Source: Microbacterium sp. (lineage in GTDB: Bacteria; Actinomycetota; Actinomycetes; Actinomycetales; Microbacteriaceae). Taken from it: 64,000 nt of DNA. Numbering within the stretch: the stretch's first letter is position 1; each line of letters begins with the position of its first letter. Below are positions 24,851-34,023 of the stretch, piece by piece. The stretch is taken from the NCBI GenBank assembly GCA_019510305.1, contig JAEKKN010000020.1, positions 1-64,000 on the forward strand. Reading direction: 5' to 3'. Made by a program: the position numbers and the translations under genes. The notes under the pieces are model-generated. The model was not told the DNA's origin. It saw only the letters and a program-made list of their open reading frames with translations, and did no database searches.

Positions 24851-26320
24851 TCAGAAGGGCGGGGTGCTGTCGTCTGCGACGAGCGTGTTCGGGGGTGGTG
24901 GGTGGTCGAGGTAGACCCGTCCTGTGGGGCTGGTCCAGGCGAAGGTCCCTTCGTGGAGTTGTTCGACGGTCCAGGGGGTCTGGTGTTTGGTGATGTGGTG
25001 GCGGCGGCAGAGGTTTCCGAGGTTGTCGGCCCGGGTCGGGCCGCCGGTCGCGGCATCCTTCGTGTGGTCGATGTCGCATTCTCGGGCGGGATGTCCGCAG
25101 CCGGGGAATCGGCAGCGTTGATCTCTGGCCAGCAGCCATCGTTTCAGGTCGGCAGAGGGTCGGTACCGGTCTACCGCGGTCACGGCGCCGGTGGTCGGGT
25201 GGGTTAACACCCGATCCCATCCGGATGCGGCTGCGGCCAGGCGGCGGGCGGTGGCCGCGTCGATCGTCGTGCGGCCGTTCAGTTCCGCGGGAGTCGCGCC
25301 GGTACCGGAGAGGGTAGCGGCGGGGACGGTGATGGTGACCGTCCCGCGGATGTCGGCGAGCAGCCCATCGGGGTCGTGCCCGGCCGGAGTGCCGGAGAGG
25401 AGCAGGTCGAGGGCGAGGTCGCATCGGACTTCGTCCAGGCAGCGGGTGTCGCCGGCTGGACGGTCCGGGTCGGTGAGGAGGGTGAGGCCGAGGGCGGTGA
25501 GCCGGTCGTGCGCCCCGTGGATGAGCGCGGCGGGGCCGAAGATGCCCAGCATCGCCATCCCGTCGGGGCGGTCCGATGCCCAGACCCGCCGACGCTGCCG
25601 GGCGTCGCGGTGACGGGCGTCGAGAGGACGCGGCTGGAAGCGCTCGGCGACCCGCCGGCTCATCCGGGACACCCTGTTCGGGGAGGTGGTCTCCGCGAAC
25701 CCGATCATCTGTTCCGCGTAGGCAGCACGCGACCCCTGGTCATCCAGGTACGCGCCCGCGTCTATGATCGCCCGGGTGTGGGCGGCGCTGATCCGTCCCG
25801 CGCCCTGCGCCCGCCACACCTGAGGGAACTCCGACACGACCGCGGCCGCCTCGCCCATCCGGTGTTGCACGGTCCGGTCGCTGACCCGAAGCGCGGCCGC
25901 GAGCTCTGCCGCGACCGCTCGCCCCGCCAGCTCCACTGCCTCCGCTGCGGCTGACCCCGGCAGGGCCGAGTCTTTCGCCGAAGCGCCCGTGGCGGAAGCG
26001 GCCGTGGCCGAGGTATCCATGGCCGAGGCGGAACCTGCGATGGCGGAGGAGGCGGCGGACATGTTCGTCGACGATGCGCCGGTGCTGTGCACGCCGGTCG
26101 CGTCGCCCGCGCAGATGGCGGCGACTGCATCCTCTCCGATCTCCACCGCGAGCCGAGACCCCAACGCCAGTAGACCGTCCTTGACCGCGAGGAGCTGGCT
26201 GATCGTCCGGTCGACATCGACGAGCATCCCGGTGACCGCGCCCAACGCGCCCACCTGCTCCTCGCTCATCTCGACCAGAACCTTCATACCCTCATCATGC
26301 TCGGGGCCACCGACATTCAT
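24851..26320 (-). CDS. DUF222 / HNH endonuclease domain protein (13E12 type)
   Basis: The 489-residue protein combines an N-terminal DUF222 domain (helical; RISAAHTRAIIDAGAYLDD near residue 180) with a C-terminal HNH nuclease motif, seen as RCRFPGCGHPARECDIDHT followed by GGPTRADNLGNLCRRHHITKH. The zinc cysteines (CxxxC type) and the HNH histidines are present. Between residues about 80 and 125 there is a low-complexity Ser/Ala/Thr/Met linker. Such genes are multicopy in many actinobacterial genomes (13E12 repeat family in mycobacteria) and may be mobile; the role is unknown. The start is uncertain: 26320 has neither a ribosome site nor a good -10, and an ATG at 26286 is an alternative. Confidence 0.88.
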   Translation of the reverse strand: MNVGGPEHDEGMKVLVEMSEEQVGALGAVTGMLVDVDRTISQLLAVKDGLLALGSRLAVEIGEDAVAAICAGDATGVHSTGASSTNMSAASSAIAGSASAMDTSATAASATGASAKDSALPGSAAAEAVELAGRAVAAELAAALRVSDRTVQHRMGEAAAVVSEFPQVWRAQGAGRISAAHTRAIIDAGAYLDDQGSRAAYAEQMIGFAETTSPNRVSRMSRRVAERFQPRPLDARHRDARQRRRVWASDRPDGMAMLGIFGPAALIHGAHDRLTALGLTLLTDPDRPAGDTRCLDEVRCDLALDLLLSGTPAGHDPDGLLADIRGTVTITVPAATLSGTGATPAELNGRTTIDAATARRLAAAASGWDRVLTHPTTGAVTAVDRYRPSADLKRWLLARDQRCRFPGCGHPARECDIDHTKDAATGGPTRADNLGNLCRRHHITKHQTPWTVEQLHEGTFAWTSPTGRVYLDHPPPPNTLVADDSTPPF

Positions 26321-26383
26321 CGCCCAGATCAGAGTCCAAAACGCACCCGAAGATCACGGGGTCGCAACCAACCGAAACCCACC

Positions 26384-26459
26384 CGTTTCATCTCGCTGTG
26401 CTCGCTCAACGACCAACACGGGATCTACCCCGTTTCGATCACTGCGCCGCTCGACGACC
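26384..26459 (+). repeat. Two diverged copies of dispersed CTCGCT element
   Basis: 26384-26415 reads CGTTTCATCTCGCTGTGCTC then GCTCAACGACC, and 26431-26459 is a more diverged copy (CGTTTCGATC ... CTCGACGACCA). Both resemble the element at 11685-11714. They lie in the 189-base gap between the divergent DUF222 and PEP-mutase genes. Confidence 0.45.
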
Positions 26460-26496
26460 AAGACAGAAACTCACGCCTGGTCCCCGCAGAAGTGAC

Positions 26497-26502
26497 TAGC
26501 GT
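26497..26502 (+). promoter_or_regulatory. Predicted leaderless -10 element (TAGCGT) of PEP-mutase-family gene
   Basis: TAGCGT ends 7 bases before the ATG at 26510. Confidence 0.5.
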
Positions 26503-26509
26503 GGAGGGC

Positions 26510-27280
26510 ATGACCACCGCAGCCAAAGCTCAGACCCTCATCGACCTCTACGACGCCCCCGAGATCCTTCGGGTCGTCAACGTGTGGGACGTCGTCGGCG
26601 CCCGCGCCGTCGCAGCGCTGCCCGAGACCAAGGCGATCGCGACCGCCGGGCACGGCATCGCCGCGTCCTTCGGCTACGACGACGGGAGCACACTTCGCGA
26701 CGTCATGATCGATATGGTCGGGCGGATCGCAGCAGCGGTCCGGGTTCCCGTCACAGCCGATCTGGATGACGGCTACGGCGACGTGGGGGAGACCACCCGC
26801 CTCGCGATCGCAGCCGGAGTCGTCGGCGCGAACGTCGAAGACCGGCTGAAGCCGCTCGCCGAATCCGTCGCAGCGGTCGAGGCGATCATCAAGGCTGCGG
26901 AGGCTGAAGGCGTGCCCTTCGCGCTCAACGCGCGCACCGATGCCTTCGTCCGCGGGGGCGGCCGTCCCGTCGAGGAGAGCGTCGCCGACGCGATCCAGCG
27001 CGGACGGGCGTTCCTCGACGCGGGCGCCACCGCCGTCTTCGTTCCGGGAATCCTCGATGCGAACATCACCCGGCAGCTCGTGGAGGGCATCGGCGAGCGC
27101 AAGGTGAGCGTGATCGGTCTTCCTGGCGCCCTCACGGCCGCAGCGTATGAGGCGCTCGGCGTGGCTCGCATCTCGTACGGCCCTCTTCCTCAGCGCGTCG
27201 CGCTGACCGCCCTGCAGGAGCTCGCCTCCGACCTGTACGGAACAGGTGCGATTCCGGCTGGCCTTCCCGCCCTGAACTGA
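26510..27280 (+). CDS. Isocitrate lyase/PEP mutase superfamily protein
   Basis: This 256-residue TIM-barrel protein belongs to the isocitrate lyase/phosphoenolpyruvate mutase superfamily, which breaks or forms C-C or P-C bonds next to a carboxylate. The conserved features seen are NVWDVVGARAVA, the substrate loop ATAGHGIAASFGYDDG, the metal-binding ADLDDGYGD (about residue 84), GANVEDR and ALNARTDAF. The catalytic Cys loop of true isocitrate or methylisocitrate lyases (KKCGH/KRCGH) is not present, so it is more probably an oxaloacetate decarboxylase or phosphonate-type relative. It is a single gene; the substrate is not known. Confidence 0.87.
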   Translation: MTTAAKAQTLIDLYDAPEILRVVNVWDVVGARAVAALPETKAIATAGHGIAASFGYDDGSTLRDVMIDMVGRIAAAVRVPVTADLDDGYGDVGETTRLAIAAGVVGANVEDRLKPLAESVAAVEAIIKAAEAEGVPFALNARTDAFVRGGGRPVEESVADAIQRGRAFLDAGATAVFVPGILDANITRQLVEGIGERKVSVIGLPGALTAAAYEALGVARISYGPLPQRVALTALQELASDLYGTGAIPAGLPALN

Positions 27281-27309
27281 CGACGAGAAATCGAGTGACC
27301 ACGGGCAAC

Positions 27310-27315
27310 TAGAAT
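27310..27315 (+). promoter_or_regulatory. Predicted leaderless -10 element (TAGAAT) of proS
   Basis: TAGAAT ends 6 bases before the proS GTG at 27322 and is the closest match to TATAAT among these elements. Confidence 0.6.
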
Positions 27316-27321
27316 CGTCCC

Positions 27322-29079
27322 GTGGTCACTCGTCTTTCGAACTTCTTCCTCCGCACGCTCCGCGAAGACCCGGCAGGCGCCGAGGTCGCCAGCCACAGGC
27401 TGCTGATCCGCGCCGGTTACATCCGACCGCAGGCGGCAGGCATCTTCGCCTGGCTGCCGCTGGGGCTGCGCGTGAAGGCGAAGATCGAGACCGTCATCCG
27501 TGAAGAGATGGCGGCGGCAGGTGCGCAGGAGGTGCACTTCCCGGCCCTCATGCCGCGCGAGGCATACGAGGCGACGGGGCGCTGGGACGAGTACGGCGAT
27601 CTCCTCTTCCGTCTGCAGGACCGCAAGGGCGGCGACTACCTTCTCGCGCCCACGCACGAAGAGGCCTTCACGATGCTCGTGAAGGACCTGTACTCCTCGT
27701 ACAAGGACCTGCCCCTGACGATCTATCAGATCCAGGACAAGTACCGCGATGAGGCGCGTCCTCGTGCAGGTCTGCTCCGCGGACGCGAATTCACGATGAA
27801 GGACGCGTACTCGTTCGACGCGTCGGATGCAGGGCTCGACGCCAGCTATCAGGCGCAGCGCGATGCCTACGAGCGCATCTTCCAGCGGCTCGGCCTGGAG
27901 TACGCGATCGTGCAGGCGGATGCCGGCGCGATGGGCGGTTCGCGCAGCGAGGAGTTCCTGCACCCCACGCCGGTCGGCGAAGACACCTTCGTGCGCAGCG
28001 CGGGCGGATACGCCGCCAACGTCGAGGCTTTCACGACCGCGGTGCCTGCAGCGATCCCGTTCGACGCCGATGCGGCACCCGTGATCTTCGACTCGCCGAA
28101 CACGCCCACGATCGACACCCTGGTCGCGCACTGCAACGCGGACCTCGACGGCGACTACACCGCGGCGGACACGTTGAAGAACGTCGTTCTCGCCCTGACG
28201 CACCTCGACGGCACCCGCGAACTCGTGATCGTCGGCATCCCCGGTGACCGCGACGTCGACGAGAAGCGCGCAGAGGTGGCATTCGCGCCCGCAGAGGTGG
28301 AGACCGCGACTGCGGACGACTTCGAGAAGAACCCGTTGCTGGTCAAGGGCTACATCGGTCCCTGGTCGCCGACCGGAGCCGTGCTCGGCGAAGAGTCCGC
28401 CACCGGCATCCGGTACCTGGTCGACCCGCGTGTGAGCGAGGGCACGAGCTGGATCACCGGTGCGAACATGGATCAGAAGCACGCCCACTCGGTCGTCGCG
28501 GGTCGCGACTTCGCCGCCGACGGCATCATCGAGATCGCGAATGTCCGCGAGGGCGATCCTGCTCCGGACGGCTCCGGTCCGGTCGAGCTCGCCCGCGGCA
28601 TGGAGATCGGCCACGTCTTCCAGCTCGGACGCAAGTATGCCGAGGCCCTGGGGCTCAAAGTCCTCGACGAGAACGGCAAGCTCGTCACCGTCACGATGGG
28701 GTCGTACGGCATCGGCGTCACGCGCATCCTCGCGATCATCGCAGAGCTGAACAACGACGATAAAGGGCTCATCTGGCCGGCCTCGGTCGCCCCGTTCGAT
28801 GTGCAGGTCGTCGCGGCCGGCCGCGATCAAGTCGCCTTCGACGTCGCCTCGGACATCTCCGCCCAGCTCGAAGCGGCCGGACTCGACGTGCTCTACGACG
28901 ACCGCCCCAAGGTCTCGCCCGGGGTCAAGTTCGGCGACGCCGAGCTCGTGGGTGTGCCGAAGATCGTCATCGTCGGGCGTGGTGCAGCCGACGGCCAGGT
29001 CGAGCTGTGGGATCGAGCCACCGGCGAACGTGACGCGCTCTCGTCTGCCGAGGCCATCGCCCGCCTGACCGTCCGCTGA
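27322..29079 (+). CDS. proS: Prolyl-tRNA synthetase (bacterial type)
   Basis: This 585-residue class II synthetase charges tRNA(Pro). Motif 1 region is [17 protein letters not shown], motif 2 is [25 protein letters not shown] (residues about 137-161), and motif 3 lies in [18 protein letters not shown]. Between motifs 2 and 3 an insertion domain of about 180 residues (INS, YbaK-like) for editing of mischarged Ala-tRNA(Pro) is present, with the family-typical [13 protein letters not shown]. The C-terminal anticodon-binding domain ends the protein. The GTG start is supported by TAGAAT 6 bases upstream. Confidence 0.97.
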   Translation: MVTRLSNFFLRTLREDPAGAEVASHRLLIRAGYIRPQAAGIFAWLPLGLRVKAKIETVIREEMAAAGAQEVHFPALMPREAYEATGRWDEYGDLLFRLQDRKGGDYLLAPTHEEAFTMLVKDLYSSYKDLPLTIYQIQDKYRDEARPRAGLLRGREFTMKDAYSFDASDAGLDASYQAQRDAYERIFQRLGLEYAIVQADAGAMGGSRSEEFLHPTPVGEDTFVRSAGGYAANVEAFTTAVPAAIPFDADAAPVIFDSPNTPTIDTLVAHCNADLDGDYTAADTLKNVVLALTHLDGTRELVIVGIPGDRDVDEKRAEVAFAPAEVETATADDFEKNPLLVKGYIGPWSPTGAVLGEESATGIRYLVDPRVSEGTSWITGANMDQKHAHSVVAGRDFAADGIIEIANVREGDPAPDGSGPVELARGMEIGHVFQLGRKYAEALGLKVLDENGKLVTVTMGSYGIGVTRILAIIAELNNDDKGLIWPASVAPFDVQVVAAGRDQVAFDVASDISAQLEAAGLDVLYDDRPKVSPGVKFGDAELVGVPKIVIVGRGAADGQVELWDRATGERDALSSAEAIARLTVR

Positions 29080-29086
29080 GTCGCGA

Positions 29087-29121
29087 AGAGCCGCGCCGCC
29101 CGGAGGGGGCGGTGCGGCTCT
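29087..29121 (+). terminator. Terminator hairpin after proS
   Basis: A 15-bp inverted repeat with one G-T wobble (29087-29101 with 29107-29121) and a 5-base loop begins 8 bases after the proS stop. The remaining bases to 29300 show nothing recognisable. Confidence 0.75.
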
Positions 29122-29300
29122 CGTGCATCATGGCGAAGCCTGGATGTCCAGCTCACAGGCCAGTGCGGTCCGCGCATAGGACAGGATGTTGGCCCGATAT
29201 GTGACTGCGCCGTGCAGGGCGATCGTAGAGGAGGTCGGCGCCCGCTGACGCGGACGGCGTTGCGTCGTCTGTCGCGCACGGAGCATGACACGCTGGAGGA

Positions 29301-30335
29301 ATGACCGAGGAACCGCTGCCGGCAGCGCTCAGCGCCGAGATCAACCGCGTCCTGGACGACGCAGGGGTGCACGCCGATCGCCGGCTGGTGATGCGGATGC
29401 TGCGAACAGCCGTGCTGCTCGGGGAGGACGGGACGAGTCGTCTCGATCTGAAGATCGCTTCGGCCGCCCTCGCCGAGATGCGGGATGCCTTCCGGCTGTT
29501 CGCCCCCTATGAGGGGATCCCGAAGGTCACAGTGTTCGGATCCGCACGTACCAGGCACGACGATCCGCTGTACGTGCAGGCGCGAGACGTCGCGGCGGCA
29601 CTCGCGGCCGACGGCTGGATGGTCGTGACCGGCGCGGGCCCCGGGATCATGCAGGCTGCGGCCGAGGGCGCGGGTCCCGCGCTCTCGCTCGGCGTGTCGA
29701 TCCGGTTGCCGTTCGAGGAGAAGGCGAATGCGGTCGTCGAAGCCTCCGACCACGTCGTCGCGATGAAGTACTTCTTCACCCGCAAGCTCATGCTCATGAA
29801 GGAGTCCCGAGGGTTCATCTGCCTGCCCGGCGGTTTCGGCACGCTCGACGAGATGTTCGAGCTTCTGACGCTTCAGCAGACGGGCAAGGCCGAGCCCATG
29901 CCGATCGTCCTGCTCGACGAGCAGGACGGCAGATTCTGGAAGGGCCTCAAGCGATTCATCGACGAGGATCTGGCACCCACCGGCGTGATCTCCGAAGGAG
30001 ACTTCGACCGGGTCATGATCACCGATTCGATCGAGGAGGCCACCGCACGGATCACCGGATTCTGGCGGAACTACGACTCTCTCCGCTGGGTCGGCCAGAC
30101 TCTGGTCCTGCGGTTGAAGGCGGAGCCGACGGATGCTGAGATCGACGACCTGAACGCGAGGTTCGCGTCGATGCTGCTCTCCGGGCGCATCGAGCGGGCC
30201 GCGCCGCTCGCTCCGGAGGTCGGCGACCAAGATCTGCTCGACCTGCCGCGACTGGCGCTGCACTTCGACCAGTGGCAGGTGGGCAACCTGTTCCGCCTGA
30301 TCGACGCGATCAACGCACTGCCTTCGGCGACCTGA
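29301..30335 (+). CDS. LOG family protein (TIGR00730-like)
   Basis: The 344-residue protein has the lysine decarboxylase-like/LOG Rossmann domain: VTVFGSARTRHDDPLY, VVTGAGPGIMQAAAEGA and the signature PGGFGTLDEMFELLTLQQTG. Members of this family act as cytokinin riboside 5'-monophosphate phosphoribohydrolases or related nucleotide hydrolases. An N-terminal extension of about 70 residues and a C-terminal extension of about 90 residues flank the domain, so this belongs to a longer actinobacterial subgroup of unproven activity. A GGAGG site lies 3 to 4 bases before the ATG. It stands alone between hairpins. Confidence 0.87.
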   Translation: MTEEPLPAALSAEINRVLDDAGVHADRRLVMRMLRTAVLLGEDGTSRLDLKIASAALAEMRDAFRLFAPYEGIPKVTVFGSARTRHDDPLYVQARDVAAALAADGWMVVTGAGPGIMQAAAEGAGPALSLGVSIRLPFEEKANAVVEASDHVVAMKYFFTRKLMLMKESRGFICLPGGFGTLDEMFELLTLQQTGKAEPMPIVLLDEQDGRFWKGLKRFIDEDLAPTGVISEGDFDRVMITDSIEEATARITGFWRNYDSLRWVGQTLVLRLKAEPTDAEIDDLNARFASMLLSGRIERAAPLAPEVGDQDLLDLPRLALHFDQWQVGNLFRLIDAINALPSAT

Positions 30336-30344
30336 TCAGCAAGG

Positions 30345-30377
30345 GTTAAGAGAGCGTTCACCGCAGCGTCACCTCGA
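30345..30377 (+). promoter_or_regulatory. Putative PHO box upstream of phoX
   Basis: Three contiguous 11-base direct repeats are seen: GTTAAGAGAGC, GTTCACCGCAG and CGTCACCTCGA. The middle one matches the GTTCACC core of the PhoP sites of Streptomyces, which occur as 11-base direct repeats. The following gene is a PhoX phosphatase at 30420. No binding data are available. Confidence 0.5.
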
Positions 30378-30419
30378 GCCAGGAAGCTGTTCCGGCAGCA
30401 TCCCGACGAGGAGGACCCG

Positions 30420-32474
30420 ATGACCCTGGCAGACCACACCCGCCGCCCGCTCCCGATGGCCGACCACGTGCGTGGGAAGCGCTCGGCCGTCACCTGCGAG
30501 TTGAAGTGCGCGAACGCGTGCCTCGGGCCGGAGTGCAACACCTCCGCGAACGAGGACTTCCGATCCATCGCATCCTCCGTGTTCTCGCGCCGCGCTCTCT
30601 TCGGCCTCGGCGCCGCGGCGGCAGTGGCGCTGGCTGTCGGGGTGGGTCGCGACACGCCTGTGTCCTCTCCCGGCGCGATCGGCGTCGGCGGAGCGGGTGT
30701 CGCATCCGGCAAGCCCGGCACCGCCGGGCTCTCGTTCGGCCCCATCGCATCGGTCCCCGCGGACGTCGATGCCCTCACGGTGCCGGACGGCTTCACCTGG
30801 AAGCCGATCATCCGCTGGGGCGATCCGCTGTTCTCCCGCACGCCGGCGTTCAATCTCGCCGCCCAGACTCCGCAGGCCCAGGCCGAGCAGTTCGGCTACA
30901 ACAGCGACTACCTCGACATCGTCGCCGACCCGAGCGGCAAGACCGGCGTGCTGGTGAACAACCACGAGTACGTGAACCCGAACATCATGTTCCCCGCGAC
31001 GACGGACGCCGCCGAACTGCGGCGCCGGGGCGATATCTACAAGGCCGCCCAGGGCATGTCGGTCGTCGACATCAGCCGTCGCAAGGTGGGCCAGCCGTGG
31101 TCGTACGTCGTCGACGGCCGCCGCAACCGCCGCATCACGGTCGAGACCGTGTTCGAGCTGACCGGGCCCGCAGCGGGCACCGAGCTGGTGAAGACCGCCG
31201 CCGATCCGGAAGGGCGCTGGGTCCACGGCACTCTGGGCAACTGCTCGGGTGGAACGACGCCGTGGGGCACGATCCTCTCCGGCGAGGAGAACTTCAACGG
31301 GTACTTCGCCTGGGCGGCCGACACGGCTGAGCAGAAGCGGTACTCCGGCACCAGCACCACGTCCACCTCGACGGGGTGGGAGACCTACGATCCGCGCTTC
31401 AACGCGCACGATCCCGCCTACGTCAACGAGCCCAACCGCTTCGGGTACATCGTCGAGATCGATCCGCAGGATCCCACCTCGACACCTCGCAAACACACCG
31501 CGATGGGGCGCTTCAAGCACGAGGGCGCCAACATCCACGTGGCGGAGGACGGACGGGTCGTCGCGTACATGGGCGATGACGAGCGCAACGACTACCTCTA
31601 CAAGTTCGTGTCGAAGAACCGCATCTCCGGCTCGCGGAAGAAGAACCTGTCTCTGCTGAGCGAGGGCGACCTGTACGTCGCGAAGTTCACCGGGAACTCG
31701 CCGGCTTCCGAGATCTCCGGCACCGGGGCGCTTCCCTCCGACGGGGCATTCGACGGCACGGGCTCGTGGATCCCGCTCACGCAGGGTGGGAAGAGCGTGG
31801 TACCCGGATTCAGCACCGAGCGAGTGCTGGTGTACACGCGCCTCGCGGCGGATGCCGTCGGCGCCACCAAGATGGACCGCCCCGAAGACGTCCAGCCGAG
31901 CCCTCTGACGGGCAAGATCTACGTCGCGCTCACGAACAACTCGAACCGCAAGGTGGTCGACGAGGCCAACCCGGTCACCGGGAACCGCTACGGCCATGTC
32001 GTCGAGATGACCGAGACATCAGGGCAAGCCGGCACGACGTTCGGCTGGAGCATCCTGCTGCTGTGCGGCGATCCGTCCACGTTCGGGAACGCGTACTTCG
32101 CCGGCTTCCCGAAGGAGCTCGTCTCGCCGATCTCCTGCCCCGACAACGTCGCATTCGACTCCGAAGGAAACCTCTGGATCTCGACGGACGGCGCGCCGAG
32201 CACGATCGGCCGCGCTGACGGGCTGTTCAAGGTACCGCTCACCGGCGCGGAGCGCGGGCACGTGCAGCAGTTCCTCGCCGTCCCGCGCGATGCGGAGACC
32301 TGCGGCCCTGTCATCCACGACAAGGAGGGGCTGGTGTTCGTAGCTGTGCAGCACCCCGGCGAGGACGGAACGTTCGAGGCCCCGCACTCGCTCTTCCCCG
32401 ACTACGGATCGAGCGCACCCGGCGACGTCCCCACCGCTCCGCGACCTGCCGTCGTGCAGGCCTACCGCGCCTGA
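30420..32474 (+). CDS. phoX: PhoX family phosphatase (DUF839), Tat-exported
   Basis: The 684-residue protein is a PhoX-type alkaline phosphatase, a calcium/iron enzyme that releases phosphate from organic esters outside the cell. A twin-arginine signal is in SRRALFGLGAAAAVALAVGV (about residues 57-76); it is preceded by a long hydrophilic N-terminus with three cysteines, as is usual in PhoX. Conserved parts include GVLVNNHEYVNPNIMF, GNCSGGTTPWGTILSGEEN, GRFKHEGANIHV and PDNVAFDSEGNLWISTDG. A GAGGAGG ribosome site lies 6 bases before the ATG. A PHO box-like array upstream and the Pit transporter elsewhere in the window suggest induction by phosphate limitation. Confidence 0.92.
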   Translation: MTLADHTRRPLPMADHVRGKRSAVTCELKCANACLGPECNTSANEDFRSIASSVFSRRALFGLGAAAAVALAVGVGRDTPVSSPGAIGVGGAGVASGKPGTAGLSFGPIASVPADVDALTVPDGFTWKPIIRWGDPLFSRTPAFNLAAQTPQAQAEQFGYNSDYLDIVADPSGKTGVLVNNHEYVNPNIMFPATTDAAELRRRGDIYKAAQGMSVVDISRRKVGQPWSYVVDGRRNRRITVETVFELTGPAAGTELVKTAADPEGRWVHGTLGNCSGGTTPWGTILSGEENFNGYFAWAADTAEQKRYSGTSTTSTSTGWETYDPRFNAHDPAYVNEPNRFGYIVEIDPQDPTSTPRKHTAMGRFKHEGANIHVAEDGRVVAYMGDDERNDYLYKFVSKNRISGSRKKNLSLLSEGDLYVAKFTGNSPASEISGTGALPSDGAFDGTGSWIPLTQGGKSVVPGFSTERVLVYTRLAADAVGATKMDRPEDVQPSPLTGKIYVALTNNSNRKVVDEANPVTGNRYGHVVEMTETSGQAGTTFGWSILLLCGDPSTFGNAYFAGFPKELVSPISCPDNVAFDSEGNLWISTDGAPSTIGRADGLFKVPLTGAERGHVQQFLAVPRDAETCGPVIHDKEGLVFVAVQHPGEDGTFEAPHSLFPDYGSSAPGDVPTAPRPAVVQAYRA

Positions 32475-32502
32475 TCCGGTACTCACCGGTCTCCGACACC
32501 GC

Positions 32503-32543
32503 GAGCCTCCTGGCCGGACGGAAAGCGTCCGGCCAGGAGGCTC
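32503..32543 (+). terminator. Terminator hairpin after phoX
   Basis: A perfect 18-bp inverted repeat (32503-32520 with 32526-32543) with loop GAAAG follows the phoX stop by 28 bases. No T-run follows. Confidence 0.8.
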
Positions 32544-32632
32544 GTGATGCGCATCGGTCCCGCGCTGTCCGGTATCCTGGACGGATTCCCGCGGTTCATC
32601 GCGCGAGGCGAGAGCTGAATAGAGAGGCCGTC

Positions 32633-33616
32633 ATGGACATCGAACTGAGTCAGCTGCGTGGGATCGAGAAGGAGAAGGAGATCACCTTCGACGAATTGGT
32701 GTCGATCATCGAACAGGCCATCCTGACGGCCTACAACAAGCACGTCGCCGGCGACGGCCCCGCCCCTGAGGGCGTCCGCGTCGACCTCGACCGCAAGTCC
32801 GGTCACGTCGCGGTCCTTCAGGTCGTCAAGGACGAAGAGGGCGCGATCATCGGCGAAGAGGATGCCACGCCTGACGACTTCGGCCGCATCGCCGCGTTCG
32901 CCGCGAAGCAGGTCATCAGCCAGCGGCTCCGCGACATCGCCGACGACGCCGTGCTCGGAGAGTTCCGTGGCAAGGAGGGCGACATCGTCGCCGGCGTCGT
33001 CCAGCAGGGCCCCAACCCGCGGATGATCCACGTCGATCTCGGGTCTGTCGAGGCGATCCTGCCGCCTGAGGAGCAGGTGCCGGGTGAGGAGTACACACAC
33101 GGTTCGCGCGTGCGCGTCTACGTCACGAGCGTCGCCAAGGGGCTGAAGGGGCCGCAGATCACCGTGTCGCGCACCCACCCCGGGCTGGTTCGCAAGCTGT
33201 TCGCCCTCGAGGTGCCCGAGATCGCCGCCGGTCTGGTCGAGATCGTCTCGCTCGCCCGTGAGGCCGGCCACCGCACGAAGATCGCGGTCAAGGCCAACGA
33301 TCCCGCGATCAACGCCAAGGGCGCGTGCATCGGAGAGCTCGGTCGTCGTGTCCGTGCCGTCACGGAGGAACTCGCCGGCGAGAAGATCGACATCATCGAC
33401 TACAACCCCGAGCTGGCGGCGTTCGTCGCCAACGCGCTGTCGCCTGCGCGGGTGACCAGTTCGTTCATCCTGGATGCCGGCACGAAGGCCGTGCGCGCGC
33501 TGGTTCCGGACTACCAGCTCTCGCTGGCGATCGGCAAGGAGGGGCAGAACGCCCGCCTGGCCGCGAAGCTCACCGGAGCCAAGATCGACATCCAGCCGGA
33601 CAGCATCCTCGACTGA
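32633..33616 (+). CDS. nusA: Transcription termination/antitermination factor NusA
   Basis: This 327-residue RNA polymerase-binding protein controls pausing, termination and antitermination. It has the N-terminal domain (ITFDELVSIIEQAILTAYN), an S1 domain (about residues 105-175: GDIVAGVVQQGPNPRMIHVDLGSVEAILPPEEQVPGEEY region) and two KH domains with KANDPAINAKGACIGELGRRVRAV and SLAIGKEGQNARLAAKLTG. It lacks the C-terminal acidic repeats of E. coli, as expected for actinobacteria. It starts the nusA-ylxR-infB operon. The usual first gene, rimP, is absent: phoX with its terminator stands directly upstream. Confidence 0.96.
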   Translation: MDIELSQLRGIEKEKEITFDELVSIIEQAILTAYNKHVAGDGPAPEGVRVDLDRKSGHVAVLQVVKDEEGAIIGEEDATPDDFGRIAAFAAKQVISQRLRDIADDAVLGEFRGKEGDIVAGVVQQGPNPRMIHVDLGSVEAILPPEEQVPGEEYTHGSRVRVYVTSVAKGLKGPQITVSRTHPGLVRKLFALEVPEIAAGLVEIVSLAREAGHRTKIAVKANDPAINAKGACIGELGRRVRAVTEELAGEKIDIIDYNPELAAFVANALSPARVTSSFILDAGTKAVRALVPDYQLSLAIGKEGQNARLAAKLTGAKIDIQPDSILD

Positions 33617-33672
33617 TCCGCTTCCCGGACTCGCCTCGAGGGCGTCGGTCCCGGGTGAAACGCAGGTGTAAG

Positions 33673-33927
33673 ATGGAACCCGTACGAACGTGCGTCGGCT
33701 GTCGCACGCGTGCTCCCCGCGCCACTCTGCTCAGAGTGGTGTCTCAGGGCGACATCCTCATCATCGATGAAGGCGCCGTTCTGCCAGGGCGAGGCGCGTG
33801 GCTGCATCCGACGCGGGAATGCATGGAAGCCGCACTGCGGCGACGTGCTTTCGGACGAGCACTGCGTGTGTCCGCCACTGTGGACACGCAGACCATCGAA
33901 CAGTATCCATTCAGAAACAAAGGCTGA
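33673..33927 (+). CDS. ylxR: YlxR family RNA-binding protein
   Basis: The 84-residue basic protein matches YlxR (RnpM), recently linked to regulation of RNase P in Firmicutes. It begins with MEPVRTCVGCRTRAPRATLLRVV, where the CxxC pair is family-typical, and carries GRGAWLHPTRECMEAALRRRAFGRALR. It lies between nusA and infB, the standard location. The ATG at 33673 is chosen; a GTG at 33655 is in frame, but the conserved domain begins exactly at MEPVRTC. Confidence 0.9.
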   Translation: MEPVRTCVGCRTRAPRATLLRVVSQGDILIIDEGAVLPGRGAWLHPTRECMEAALRRRAFGRALRVSATVDTQTIEQYPFRNKG

Positions 33928-34023
33928 ACAGCTATGGAAACAAAGTGAACGGCTCGAAATGAGACCCGTCCGCGACTGATGGTCTGCCCTGTCTGGGGCA
34001 GACCGACCCCAGACAGGAGAATT

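Noticed and set aside
26384..26459. The repeats near the DUF222/HNH gene as ends of an insertion sequence
   Set aside because: They are in direct, diverged copies on one side only, with no transposase and no target duplication. DUF222/HNH proteins are not transposases.
29122..29300. A short minus-strand frame and possible small RNA between proS and the LOG gene
   Set aside because: No hairpin beyond the proS terminator, no promoter-like element and no recognisable tRNA or ncRNA fold were seen.
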